From Heliocidaris erythrogramma (Eukaryota; Echinodermata; Echinoidea; Camarodonta; Echinometridae): DNA of 64,000 bases. A program made the position numbers and the translations under genes. The stretch spans positions 45,799,162-45,863,161 of the forward strand of contig CM046858.1 of assembly GCA_025617745.1 (NCBI GenBank). Direction: 5' to 3'. This document shows, piece by piece, positions 1 through 10,583 of this stretch; within the stretch, counting starts at the first letter, position 1, and every line of letters starts with the position of its first letter. The notes beneath the pieces are model-generated. The model was not told the origin of the DNA. It did not search any database and saw nothing but the letters and a program-made list of their open reading frames with translations.

Positions 1-1121
1 TAATTTTGTGTGTTCCATCGCTTTCCATAACGTATAAACGTCATACAACTCATATGGTGTCAGCTGACTTCTCCCAACTAGTTTCTTCATACATTTACTT
101 TTTCAAGTGTGAATGCCCGTTTCACTATACAATGATTAATTATACGATTTCCGTATAACTTTCCTGTAGTGTGAAGAGGCAATACTGTGCGAGTGAAACA
201 CAAGTCAAAGCAGGTGTAATCTGATGTGCGATGACGGGTATTAACAAGATCCCTACCAAGTCTATGTTGATACTGTATGTCCTGAGATAGCGGCGTATCA
301 TATTTTAATCTTTCTAATCCGCTGATATGCAGGAAACATCTAACGAGAATATAGCCTCGGACACATTCATACACATACATAGCTAGAGACGGTGGTTACA
401 TACATGTACACGTCACACCATGAAAAAAAATGCTTGCAAATATTATCAACAAATCTCCTGTATATCGCAAGTTTTCATACCTCATTGCATTACACTTGTT
501 ATTTACTTGAAGATTATATGAAAAGGTCCTTGATTGTATGAATGACTAGTGTAAGAGGCTTCAATAATGTTACATGAATTTATGCAATACACAAAAATAA
601 TACTCTTTTTAAGATACATTTAGCTTCGCACAACGTAAAGGCGCATAAGAACGCGGAATAGAGGCATATGATTCAATTATGATTCAATAATTTTACGGAT
701 TATGAAAAGGCTTAAGATTTGTTAATCTTAATACCAGTCACAGCGACAAGAACGACAGAAGACTGAACAAAAAAATTACATTAAACCGTTCACAAATCAG
801 TTGGTTTAGAGTCCGTTTAAGAGTTGGTTTGGAGTTGGTTTGGCTGTGTGACTGAGGTACATACATTCGTCACTGGTTTCACGAACTGACATACATGTAT
901 CTCCTGTACTAAAACATATGTGCGTACGTCGGTTTGCGAAACCAGTGATGAATTCTGTAACAAGGAACCAGACAGAACCATCATTGATTTCAGTCTATAG
1001 TAAGATTTATGTGCTACCCTGTGCCATGCATATAGTACCGGTAATTTGCAGTAACATTTTTTATACATGCGGTTTCTACAAGGAATTCCCAGGTAGAGTC
1101 CTTTTTTGCAAGACACATGCT
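1..1121. other. Non-coding, no gene seen
   Basis: No exon, RNA gene or complete transposon is visible. A stretch near 610-660 resembles one end of the Harbinger-like element at 27460-27730: both share a run with TTAGCTTCGC-like sequence followed by a GGCGCATAA and CGCGG core. No opposite end was found nearby, so this is at most a solo end. Confidence 0.4.
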
Positions 1122-1125
1122 ATAT

Positions 1126-1931
1126 GGGTCTGTTCACAAAGTTGGGCACCTTTTGAGGCATTTTTTCTTTAATCCCCTGTAATTCGATGAAAAAGTCTAG
1201 TTGGAATTTTCTTACTTGGCCATTCTATCTCTGGTGAAAATAAAAAGCATCTGAGAATCATAAACATGTTGTTCCACAATGTATTTTGGAAATAATTATG
1301 AAAAACCAGCGTGTGGATGTAACCGGACATTGTGTCCGTGTTACATCCGCAAAGTCTTATTTTGAGACATAACGGCACATCCATAATGCTCTTGATGATA
1401 AATATTTGCCTGGTTACTTTAGGCTCTCTATTTAATTCAATGCAACAACAACTGCAATGAGAGTACAGGTATACTGACTTCAAGAGTTATTGATGAAAGT
1501 TGCAGATATTCTTTGGTGTCCCGTTCATCCACAACTTGTGACATTTGATTGGAAACCGTTACACCCACAACATTCATGATAAACTCAGGGAAGATATTTA
1601 TTCTTTTGTTAAAAGTTTTGCTTCATTAAGTCAGCACCATAACACAATGTACCCATTAATAGGATTTAGCTTTGTAAGGTATCATGCATGTAGATATGCT
1701 GGTAATCTAAAAAAAAGGTGGTTGTGGATGTAACATGGGACACCAGTATGTTTTTGTCAATATTTTGAAAATGCCTCTCAAAACAATTTGTCTTGTGTTC
1801 TTCAAAAGCTTCCTGGAGGCACCAAGTACATTCATATAAAACAACTTAATGGTGTAAGTCATAGTGTTAAAACTACAATGTGTTTACGATAAAATGTCAA
1901 GTTTTGGTGCCCCAACTTTGTGAACAGACCC
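1126..1931. mobile_element. GGGTC-type DNA transposon, non-autonomous (copy D)
   Basis: The ends are inverted repeats of about 26 bp, beginning GGGTCTGTTCACAAAGTTGG and mirrored at the right end. The flanks are ATAT at 1122-1125 and ATAT at 1932-1935, a perfect 4-bp target duplication. No transposase frame is present. The interior carries a motif close to GGATGTAACATGGGACACC in both orientations: an inverted pair at 1315-1349, a reversed copy at 1515-1531 and a forward copy at 1724-1744. The same terminal pentamer, duplication length and related motif occur in elements at 32923, 57958 and, more loosely, 59182. The superfamily is not assigned. Confidence 0.8.
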
Positions 1932-1935
1932 ATAT

Positions 1936-3871
1936 ATGTCTCTCACTTCAAACAGGAAGCAGTAATGGAAAATATATCAAAAAGGCAGAAAACGAATGAG
2001 GATCACATAAAATTCCTAAAAAGAAAATTAACAGAAACTTCAGAAATGCAGCACTCATCTACCACTTTTGAAATATACAAAGTACCTCAGAGGTACATGT
2101 GCTTTACTCTGAGACTCATCTGAAATGACCGCTCTTTTTCTTAACTCTATGTACACTGTTTGTGGCTAGTCATTTATGTGTTCACTCTCCCGAATATAAA
2201 TTCATATCTGCTAACTTAATACACGGATGCGGAACATACAATGTACATGACCTTTAGACTTTTTACATGTTCTCGATGAGCGCAGCTCTGCAAGGCATGC
2301 ATCCAATTCTCTAGCGGAAACAGAGATGCCATGTCAATATCTTCTTTGTCTACCCATAACATTGCTAGCAAGCTACTTCACATTCAAAATAAACAAGATA
2401 CATGTGTATGAAGCTAATGTCTAAAATTTCATTGCCCGTTCTCTTTATAATACATGTACATTTAGGCCTACACATACACACAACATCAACAATAATACAC
2501 TGTACTTTGTTAATTTCCATGTTTAAAGGCAGTGTAAAAAAAACAAAAACTTTTTTTCATGGAAGCCCTCATCGATTCAGTGAATTTTGTTCACCAGTTC
2601 ATGGACCTACTAGGGCACACATAAGTAATACATGCGCTCGCAATGCATGCCGGTGAGGCGGAGCAAAGATGATTTGAAATTAATTGATCATAACTATTCA
2701 CATAAAATTTATTAAATGTCCTCAGTAAATTTAAAAAGCGTAAATGGTGTTTGATAGACATGCTCTTTCCAATATGTCACCTTAGCTGAAGTTGGCTAGC
2801 CTTTTATTATTTTTAAAGGATTTATTTTATCACTGGTGCACTTCAACTGCCCGTTTCCATGTGCGAATGGGCGGAAATTTTGGCTAGCCTTGTTTCAGCC
2901 TAAATATCTTTTTTATCGCCGGGAAAGTGCTTTATGTTTTTTTTATATTTTGTCTCTGTTCTGGGAATTTAAATGATTTCTACCGAGCGATGTTCAAAAT
3001 ATGATGTTTAGACAACCTTCGTTATTAAACATGTAAGTGAATGGGGCCGTGAATTACTTTATGTGAGCCCTACTACATGTAGTAGGCCCATGACCAGTTG
3101 AAGGAAACAGAATCTCTCAGAATGAATACATTATAACACCCTGTCATTCATTGGCATTGTGTACCCGGTAGAAGGTACCAACTTGGATGCATGGCCTGTG
3201 CATGGATTGGTTGCACTGCTTTATAGTACAATTAACATTTCTAGAAATTTGCCTTTATATATACATACTTGTGTAAAGTGTTTTTTTCCTTTCTTTGACT
3301 GCATCCACATATTCATTTCAGTCCATGCATCGTCGAGGACAGTGACTGGTTAATAAGTTCTCTATTTCAAAAAAATTCTTTCATTAGTCATAACAAACTA
3401 AAAATCTCACAAATTTGGCCAAAAAGAGTGTTTGCACCATTCTGCCAGGCACACAATAATATATTCAGTCTTATTGTCAAAGACTTAATATAATAATAGA
3501 GATTCTTGTCTTCCAGGATAGCAGACTGTTGTATCAAGTTACATGTACATGGCTTACCTGGGACCCATCCAATAACATCGTCCCACATCCAAATTGGACA
3601 AACACAAGACATTATTCAAGTCTTACCATGGTCAAAAGTGAAAAAAGGAGAAATGAGTATTTGCCCTTCGATTAGGAAGACACCAAGGAGATAATGGAAC
3701 AAACGAAAAGCGCAAATATGGACTGGAATAGTGGATGCGCATGAGGAAGGTTTTAGATAGGTGAGTCAGTGAGATGCTAAGAGGAAAAGAGAGAGATGAG
3801 CTCTACAAATATTAGCTACCTATTGACCAGGGCATCCTTCACATCTACTCTCCCCTCCAAAAAAAAGTGCA
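1936..3871. other. Non-coding, no gene seen
   Basis: AT-rich sequence with short frames only. I see no splice-bounded conserved exon, tRNA or transposon ends. Confidence 0.4.
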
Positions 3872-4388
3872 CCTTCACATGATCTCTATCTGAGGTGAGA
3901 GCTCGCACAGATCTGAGCTTGGTGCAATGTTGTATAAGACAACATACAAGAAAAGGGGTTGTGCACAACACTCATCTTCCACACTGACACAGAATTTGTA
4001 GTAAATGGAATGACCTGCTGAGAGTGAGAACATTCTGCATTCAAAGTCCGCCTTCACATGATCTCTGAGGTGAGAGCTTGCACAGATCTGAGCTTGGTGC
4101 AAAGTTGTATCAGGACAACATACAAAAAAGGGGTTGTGTACAACATAATCACTGACACAGAATTTGTACTACATGGAATGACCTGCTGAGAGAGAGAGAA
4201 CATTCTGTATTCAAAGTGTACCATCACACCATCTCTTTCCGAAATGCGCTTGCACAGATCCATGCAAAACGCAAATCTTATATTAGGGCAATGCATACAA
4301 AAAAGGGGTTGTGCACCACATAGTTATTCTCAGTCACAGAAATTATAGGACATGGAATTGTTTTCTGATAGGACATTCTGCTGCAGGA
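3872..4388. repeat. Tandem repeat, about 170 bp x 3
   Basis: Three diverged units start near 3872, 4051 and 4221. Each runs through a TCACATGATCTCT-like start, GCACAGATC, AAAAGGGGTTGTG, a GACACAGAATT-like stretch, ATGGAAT and GAACATTCTG in the same order. The third unit is the most diverged. Short frames within it repeat with the unit and are not convincing genes. Confidence 0.8.
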
Positions 4389-4782
4389 TGATTTGTATTT
4401 GCTAACAGGGATTGAGAAATGGGATGTACAAGTTGTAAATAAGGCATTGCCCTTTCACCACATTGACTGGGGAAAAGAATCTCAAGGAAAAATTGCTTTG
4501 TACAGAGTAGAAAAAAAAAATGTGTAACATAACAAAATGACAAAGGATATTAAATGCATAAACCTAATAGTACATCCATGTAAAATGCCAGGAGCCTAGA
4601 GTGTGAATTGTAAATATGAACTCTCAAAAAGAGTCAAATTGTGAATTTGAAATACTTTGTTTCATCATAGATTGGGCATACAATAACTTCCACGAATATG
4701 AACTTCATGATACATGTACATGTTTCTGTTTCTTGAAGAAAATGTAAACTTTCTTATTCCAAACACATCATTTGACACTCCT

Positions 4783-4916
4783 GGGGAGCGTTTCATCAAG
4801 CGTTTTCTCGGTGACTTTTACAGACAACTGTTATAAGCTCCTGAAATCCTTGCATCTGATTGGCAGAGAGCAAATTTGTCAGTAAAAATCACAAAACACT
4901 TGATGAAACGCTCCCC
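4783..4916. mobile_element. Palindromic MITE (family P), copy 1
   Basis: A short foldback element whose ends are GGGGAGCGTTTCATCAAG and its inverted match. The core contains the phrase CTTGCATCTGATTGGC, which is shared by copies at 19808, 28932, 38950, 51831 and 63899. No coding capacity. The target duplication is not clear. Confidence 0.8.
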
Positions 4917-7019
4917 ATGGCAAGATATAGCGCCCACAGCACAAAAGGGGTTAAAAATTGCTCAGAGCCGGATAAAGAAAGGATACTTATCGTCATCGGT
5001 TTTTGCACTTATTATCATACTGGTATCAGAGAGTAACATGTTTTAACTGCCTGGAGGTAGGATGATTGCACAGGCCAAAATGTAAAGATGATTACAGGTA
5101 TCAGTATGAAAACTTACCACAATCTAAATCATAAAGAACATCGCATCAGGGGCGATAGAGAGGTAATATGTTTATTTCTTCCCTCATCTACTCTGAGCAA
5201 ATAGACAAACTGCCCTGAGGTACATGTATAGGATGTAATGAGTATATTACCATTGGAGGCCGTGGTGGAAGGAGGCCTCTGGTCTCTCATTATGGTTTCT
5301 TCATCATAATCCAATAAGAACATCATCAAACATGACAGAGAACATCCTCCAATCAAGCATGATCAAACCACATCTTCCCTACCTTGCACAATCACTACCA
5401 AACTTGAATTCATATAGCACAAAGGGGCTTTTCACACAAGATGAATTCTGTACACTGTACGTACAGCGTAAGTCATATTAACCCGTAGCCTACGGGAGCC
5501 GGATAGTCCCTGCATTGGGAATGATAGAATTCAGAAGTCAAGGGGTTAAAGATACTCCATCTTCCCTTACAGTACAATCACTACCAAACTTGAATTGATA
5601 CTTAACACAAAGGAACACACAAGAGCAATTATGTTGCAAGTACAACTTGTCGCCTCCCTGCAAGAAAGCTGTTACCGCTATTGATGATATGGCTGTACGG
5701 CTTTATGGCAGGCAGCCGACAAAATGCGATGTACACGCAGAGTCAAATTAAACTTGTGTAGGGCCAATATTATTCATTCATAATGTACTCCAAGGTCTTC
5801 AAATAAATAATATTGAAATTTCAAAAAGACAAATAATTTCAAAACATTTAATATCATACAATGTCCACCAAGGCCATTCAAGGTATCAGCCATTCTTTTG
5901 GATTCTCAAAAGTTAGACAAAATTTTGTCACTTTTTTTTTATTTAAATAAACCTTGAGTGAGGCCAGTGTACATTTCCCATACTCCGCAAGGCTCATACA
6001 CTGTACATGTGTACAATTATTTACACACACTACATAATTATTGTATCTATACAAATCCTGTAGAAGCAATGCCAATATAAACACTGAAAGACTGAATGGC
6101 CACTGCCAAATGATATTGTATCACTGCAGCCTGTTCTCATGACAAAATTTATATTGTTTATTTTTTCATACAGATAGAGAATTGTTGTTTGAAGTGATGA
6201 ACAGTTTCCATGTGTGAAAGAGGAAAACCTCCTACATGTACATGTTTGTACCTTGGCCTTTTCCTAGAATAGAGGAATATACAGACATCATTAAATACTG
6301 AATCCTTCTGATCAGTCAATAATTGAAGATTGTATAGGGCGCTCGGCTGAGCTGATTTCAGGATTATGAGGTCCATCGGTGGTTGTCATTAGAAAACTAA
6401 TCATGTCCTGTTCCTTTCTATCAAGAATGACCGTGTATTGGTAAGGAGGATAATTGAGAGAAGGTTGCATGCTATTGGTCGCTGGATCGATGCTCCCTTT
6501 ATCTCAAATTAGAATAAATGACGGGATATACTGGATAACTCAGAACTTGGGACAACTTGAACTTGTTGATAAAATTTAAATTGGGTTAGCCAGAGAAGCT
6601 TGAATTAATCGCTAGTACTATTTACTTGAATTTTGCATGGACTTGTTTCATAAACACAATTTTTAAAATTTATTTGATAAAAAGGTGTAAAAAAATCACT
6701 AATCAAGTACTACTGGAAATTCAAAGACATCAACAATTTAACCACTTTCTATTGATTAATGCTTTCAACGGAGACAAAACATGTAGCGGACCAATAAGAT
6801 ATACATGTACATATATACTTTCCTATCAATGGCTTCTCAATACTTAAGAAGGGAGCACTTGAGAGGCAGAAACCACAACTATAATATTATGAAAAGAATG
6901 TCATCTAGCCCATAAATCACAGGCTAGGATACTGATCCACAAATCATGCAATTGTCAATTCTATCATTAAAGTTAACAGTTTCACTATAATGAATCCGTA
7001 CTATAACTTGGTCTACAAT
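4917..7019. other. Non-coding with a short direct repeat
   Basis: No gene is recognised. A phrase beginning ATCACTACCAAACTTGAATT occurs near 5390 and again near 5578, giving a direct duplication with a spacing of about 190 bp. The rest is unremarkable AT-rich sequence. Confidence 0.4.
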
Positions 7020-7760
7020 TTTCCGTGCGATCTTGGGGGCACTGTAGGTGCAAGGAGTAGGTGGCTACATGCTACATGCTACATGACTGTATGGTGTTTG
7101 CGTTATTATCTACGAGCATCGTGCCATTTCTTGTATTGACCCTCGGGGGGCAGACCGAGGCAAATCCGTTCAGAGGCTGCTCGGTGATTGTACGGAAATT
7201 GTGCAAGTTCGGTGCAGTTGATGTGCAGTCTACGAAGCGTCCGCACATAAATCTTACGCAGCTCATCTGAAAAACGTTTGGCCCGTCTCAAGGTGGCTTC
7301 ACGGCCATGGCGCGGGAGCTGTGGGGCTGCCGCGGGATGACTGCTCAATATCACGGGTACTGCACGGGCAGCGAGCAGCAACCTTCAGTTAGCTGTGCAA
7401 TGGCCGTGCGAAAATCCCACTAGTCTACACTCTCTGTACAATTTTTCCCCCCCTTATGCTCACCAAAAAATTGTGCGTTGCCTGCATGATCAGCGGGGAT
7501 TTTCCAATGCCACCTACATGTACAACATGTCTACTGCTTACGGTTTTTTTTCATATTTGTATAACTTCCCACGAAACAAAATCGTTGAGGCCGGGGAGCC
7601 CGTGCATTTGTACGAAAATCTCACTGCCCCATCATGCCTCCGCACGGAGGCCGCACGGAAAAATAAAATATGGGCAGGATACGGGCTCCGCAGACCAATC
7701 GCAGGCCAATTAAATGTAAAGTAGGCACAGGACAGGCTCGGGCTGTGTCAAGTACGGAGC
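7020..7760. repeat. GC-rich block, probable unidentified repeat
   Basis: This block has a much higher GC content than its surroundings and contains many CCGTGC/GCACGG-like words, including a small inverted pair around CCGCACGG at 7636-7658. It encodes no recognisable domain in any frame. It could be an old transposon, but no terminal repeats or target duplication could be defined. Confidence 0.35.
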
Positions 7761-8804
7761 ACAGCTATAGTACTATGTTAGTCTCTAAGTTCATACAGGC
7801 TCTCTGTTACGCATTTAGACTGATAAAGGTTTTTTTCTTTCCTGCAAACTAATTAAGATTTGCTTTTAATGGCTCTTGGTCATGTAGCCTTTCATCCACA
7901 CCTTGATGAGAAATGAAGAGAAAACAAAGTACAGACCCATCTTTTCTGAAGGCCCTGGCCCATGGGAGTCATGACTGATGTACAAAGTGCTTCATGAATC
8001 AGTGATGGTCTTTCTGCTCCACGTCATCAGGAGACGGATTCTATTTGATCCCTTTGCTCCATCATTTATAGTATGACATGGGCCGCGAACGGGAGGGGGT
8101 TGACCGGTTGGACCACAGCCCCCCCCCCCTTCAAAAACGCTCTGCGACCCCTGCAAGACTGCATGATACATGCCATTTGCACCTTGAGATAGGTAAATTG
8201 GTTCTTATTAAATGAAATTCTCAAGGGCTTCATAAATATTCAAGGTGAATCATGTCTCAAAATTTCACAGGAACTAGAGGCAGTATTATAATATTAGAGG
8301 AACCACTTTATCAATATCTACAAAGTATAGTTACTACAGTTTGTGTAGGCCACACAATTTTAAGTATAAACTCCTTGTACTATTACCAGTTTAAAATTAG
8401 TCACCTCAGGAAAGTTTCCAAATGGCAACTTCCTCAATTGTTCTTGTTGCTTGCTCTGATTTAGCAAAAGATAAGACTGAGTGAATTCCAATGTTGGCTT
8501 GCACATTCGTACAACATACATGCGTATATAGTAAGTTGCTCTTTGACAGCCACAGGTTAGTACAGAGAAGAAGGGGCAGCTAGCTCCACTCAACAATAGC
8601 AAGGGTCTTAAAAGCAAAAGACACTCAAGTTCACAATGACCCATAGAAAATTGCAGGACTCTTGTGTTGTTTTACATGATTTTTAGATTTACCTCGTTAA
8701 TTATAAAAGAAGTTGATGAGGGGTTCTAGACCAGGCTTTACAAAGAACGTTCAGCATCAAGTACATGTATGCTTCAGCAACAATAAACCATTTCATAATT
8801 TGCG
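7761..8804. other. Non-coding, no gene seen
   Basis: Contains a short C tract near 8120-8129. No exon or mobile element is recognised. Confidence 0.4.
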
Positions 8805-8968
8805 CACGTACCGAGACAGTACAATTGACCTAATACACGCTGTCATTTTGTATGCAGAACGATAAATACTTAAAACAAGTAGAGCGTCCACCAAAACAAA
8901 CGCCCGTGCGTGTTACAAATTGGGGTCATTTCAGGGTCATTTCAGAGTCATTTGTTCCATGAACTAAT
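8805..8968 (+). repeat. Dispersed repeat X, copy 1
   Basis: About 160 bp match the reverse complement of 41191-41345. Both share ACAATTGACC, CGTCCACCAAAACA and ACAAATTGGGGTCATTT in order. At the right end GGGTCATTT is repeated in tandem. The element class is unknown; the ends are estimated from where the similarity stops. Confidence 0.7.
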
Positions 8969-9369
8969 GTAGGAACTGGCTTATAATTGCTCTGGTCAAC
9001 TTTTATACCAGTGAAATCCCCTGGACCTAAACACTATAACCAACCCTAACCCAAACTCCAACACTACACCTGAGCTAAAATCCAATGGCAGCCTTAATCC
9101 CAAACCTAACCTGATACCTACTGGAACAGGGTGGTCCCTGTGTTAATTCAGTTGCTAATGGGTTAATTACATCTTGTGACAAAAAAAGGAGTCCAGAACA
9201 AACGCCAGGATACTTAATTGGAGAATACCAACTTGAAAATCAATTTTAGAATGTTCATGAAGATCATTATCATTCATTTTATTTATTTTAAGCTCACTTG
9301 ATATTCATTATTATTGTTGTTATTGTTGTACTGTTATTACTACTTTTATTGATTGTAAATAATGTATAT
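8969..9369. other. Non-coding, AT-rich
   Basis: The stretch 9000-9130 has loose CCTAACCC-like words, followed by ATT/GTT-rich sequence up to the LTR element. No gene is seen. Confidence 0.4.
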
Positions 9370-9799
9370 ATGCTGTTATATAATTAAGGAATCTTCTAGA
9401 AGGAAGTTATTTTCCAGTTTTCTATATGATTTTATGAACATAGAAATTTCCAGAAGAGAGAGTATTATTCATATGTGAAAAGTGAATATAATGTGTAGCA
9501 GTGAAATAATCAGAATGCACATACAGTAGAGAGAACATTCTAGATCTTTACATTGTGTGTGATGTACTATAGGATAATTGCAATGTATAATGTACATGTT
9601 GGAATGTGTTGATTACATGTATCCTGACCTTTACATGAACCTCTTAGAGTGTAACATTGCAGTGAGTCTATTTATAGAAAAGGGGAATCCCCTTTCTTTG
9701 TTTGTTACAACTAGAACTATATGGAACTTACAAGAGAGTTCCAAACCTTCATGAATATTGTAGTAGAATCTAGAAAATTCTAATTAAGGGTTGAGATTG

Positions 9800-9807
9800 T
9801 ATATAAG
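9800..9807 (+). promoter_or_regulatory. Probable LTR TATA box
   Basis: TATATAAG lies in the left LTR about 430 bp from its start. By analogy with other LTRs, transcription would begin some 25-30 bp downstream, near 9830, marking the U3/R border. The same sequence is at 15918-15925 in the right LTR. The start site is inferred. Confidence 0.6.
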
Positions 9808-9916
9808 CTGGGAGCTTGCACAGAAATTTCAGAATTTATACCCTGAATACATCGTGGAGCATATATTGCATAAGTTCTCAGTTAACACCATCTGATATTG
9901 GTATCAACCTGTGGAG

Positions 9917-10112
9917 ATCATCTTGGACCTCATCTTGGACTTCATCTTGGACCTCATCCTTGACATATTTGACGTCGTGTTCGACATCGTTATTGACATT
10001 GTGGTCAACATCGTCATTGACATTGATTATCGAGATTGCAGTTGACACTGTTATCGACATTGTGATTGCCATCGTCTTGGACATCGTCATCGACATCATT
10101 ATCGACATCGAT
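9917..10112 (+). repeat. 12-bp minisatellite inside the LTR
   Basis: Tandem units close to CATCTTGGACCT pass into units close to GACATCGTCATT, with an overall 12-bp period and a 6-bp sub-period. The copy in the right LTR (about 16035-16230) is the same, so the array was carried through the last transposition and did not expand independently. Confidence 0.8.
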
Positions 10113-10436
10113 GACCTCCTGAATTATTTTTGACATTCTTCGGCTGGATCTGGAATCTTCTTTTGCCAGTTGGACAACATACCGTTTGGATTCAATAATT
10201 TGTGGATTAGCAGCCAGCTTACTCTACACTTCAGGAACATTCTGGACTAATAGGAATTTCCCAGCTGAGAAATTGTAAGTCTTTACCAGTTTAAGTACAT
10301 GTAGTGTATTTGTAACTAGAATCTGTAATTCTGTTATATTTGGTGTTGGTAAATATTTAAATTAAACCATAAATCATCTAAAGTTAATATCTTTTGTTTG
10401 ATTCTTATCCTTTGTGGATTTTGGATCATAACAAAC

Positions 10437-10454
10437 TGGGGGCTTGTCCGGGAA
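10437..10454 (+). other. Primer binding site, tRNA-Pro type
   Basis: TGGGGGCTTGTCCGGGAA begins three bases after the left LTR. It matches the complement of the tRNA-Pro 3' end at 16 of 18 positions, taking the usual form TGGGGGCTCGTCCGGGAT. Confidence 0.85.
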
Positions 10455-10583
10455 TCGTAGCCAAATATAACAAGTCAAAAACAACAAAATTTAGAGAGAA
10501 TTTTTGGAAATCTCTGGAAACTTCTAGAATACATATTGCAGATAAGACCTTAAATTCTGTAATTGTTTGTTACATGCTTCATC

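Larger units (their letters stand above)
9374..10433 (+). repeat. 5' LTR
   Basis: This LTR is 1060 bp and almost identical to 15492-16551. It starts TGTTATATAATT and ends with ATCATAACA. It holds a TATA box at 9800-9807 and a minisatellite-like stretch at about 9917-10112. A 105-residue frame spanning the minisatellite is present in both LTRs but has no recognisable domain. Confidence 0.95.

Noticed and set aside
9030-9120. CCTAACCC-like words resembling telomere repeat
   Set aside because: Too irregular; no run of consecutive units.
9816-10133. A 105-codon frame in each LTR
   Set aside because: It translates the LTR minisatellite, with alternating Asp/Ile/Val and Trp/Thr/Ser repeats. Identity in both LTRs follows from the recent insertion and does not show selection.
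10563-10583. A start upstream of the gag-pol ATG
   Set aside because: The frame extends upstream only from a TTG codon. The first ATG at 10584 is the simpler start in an animal.
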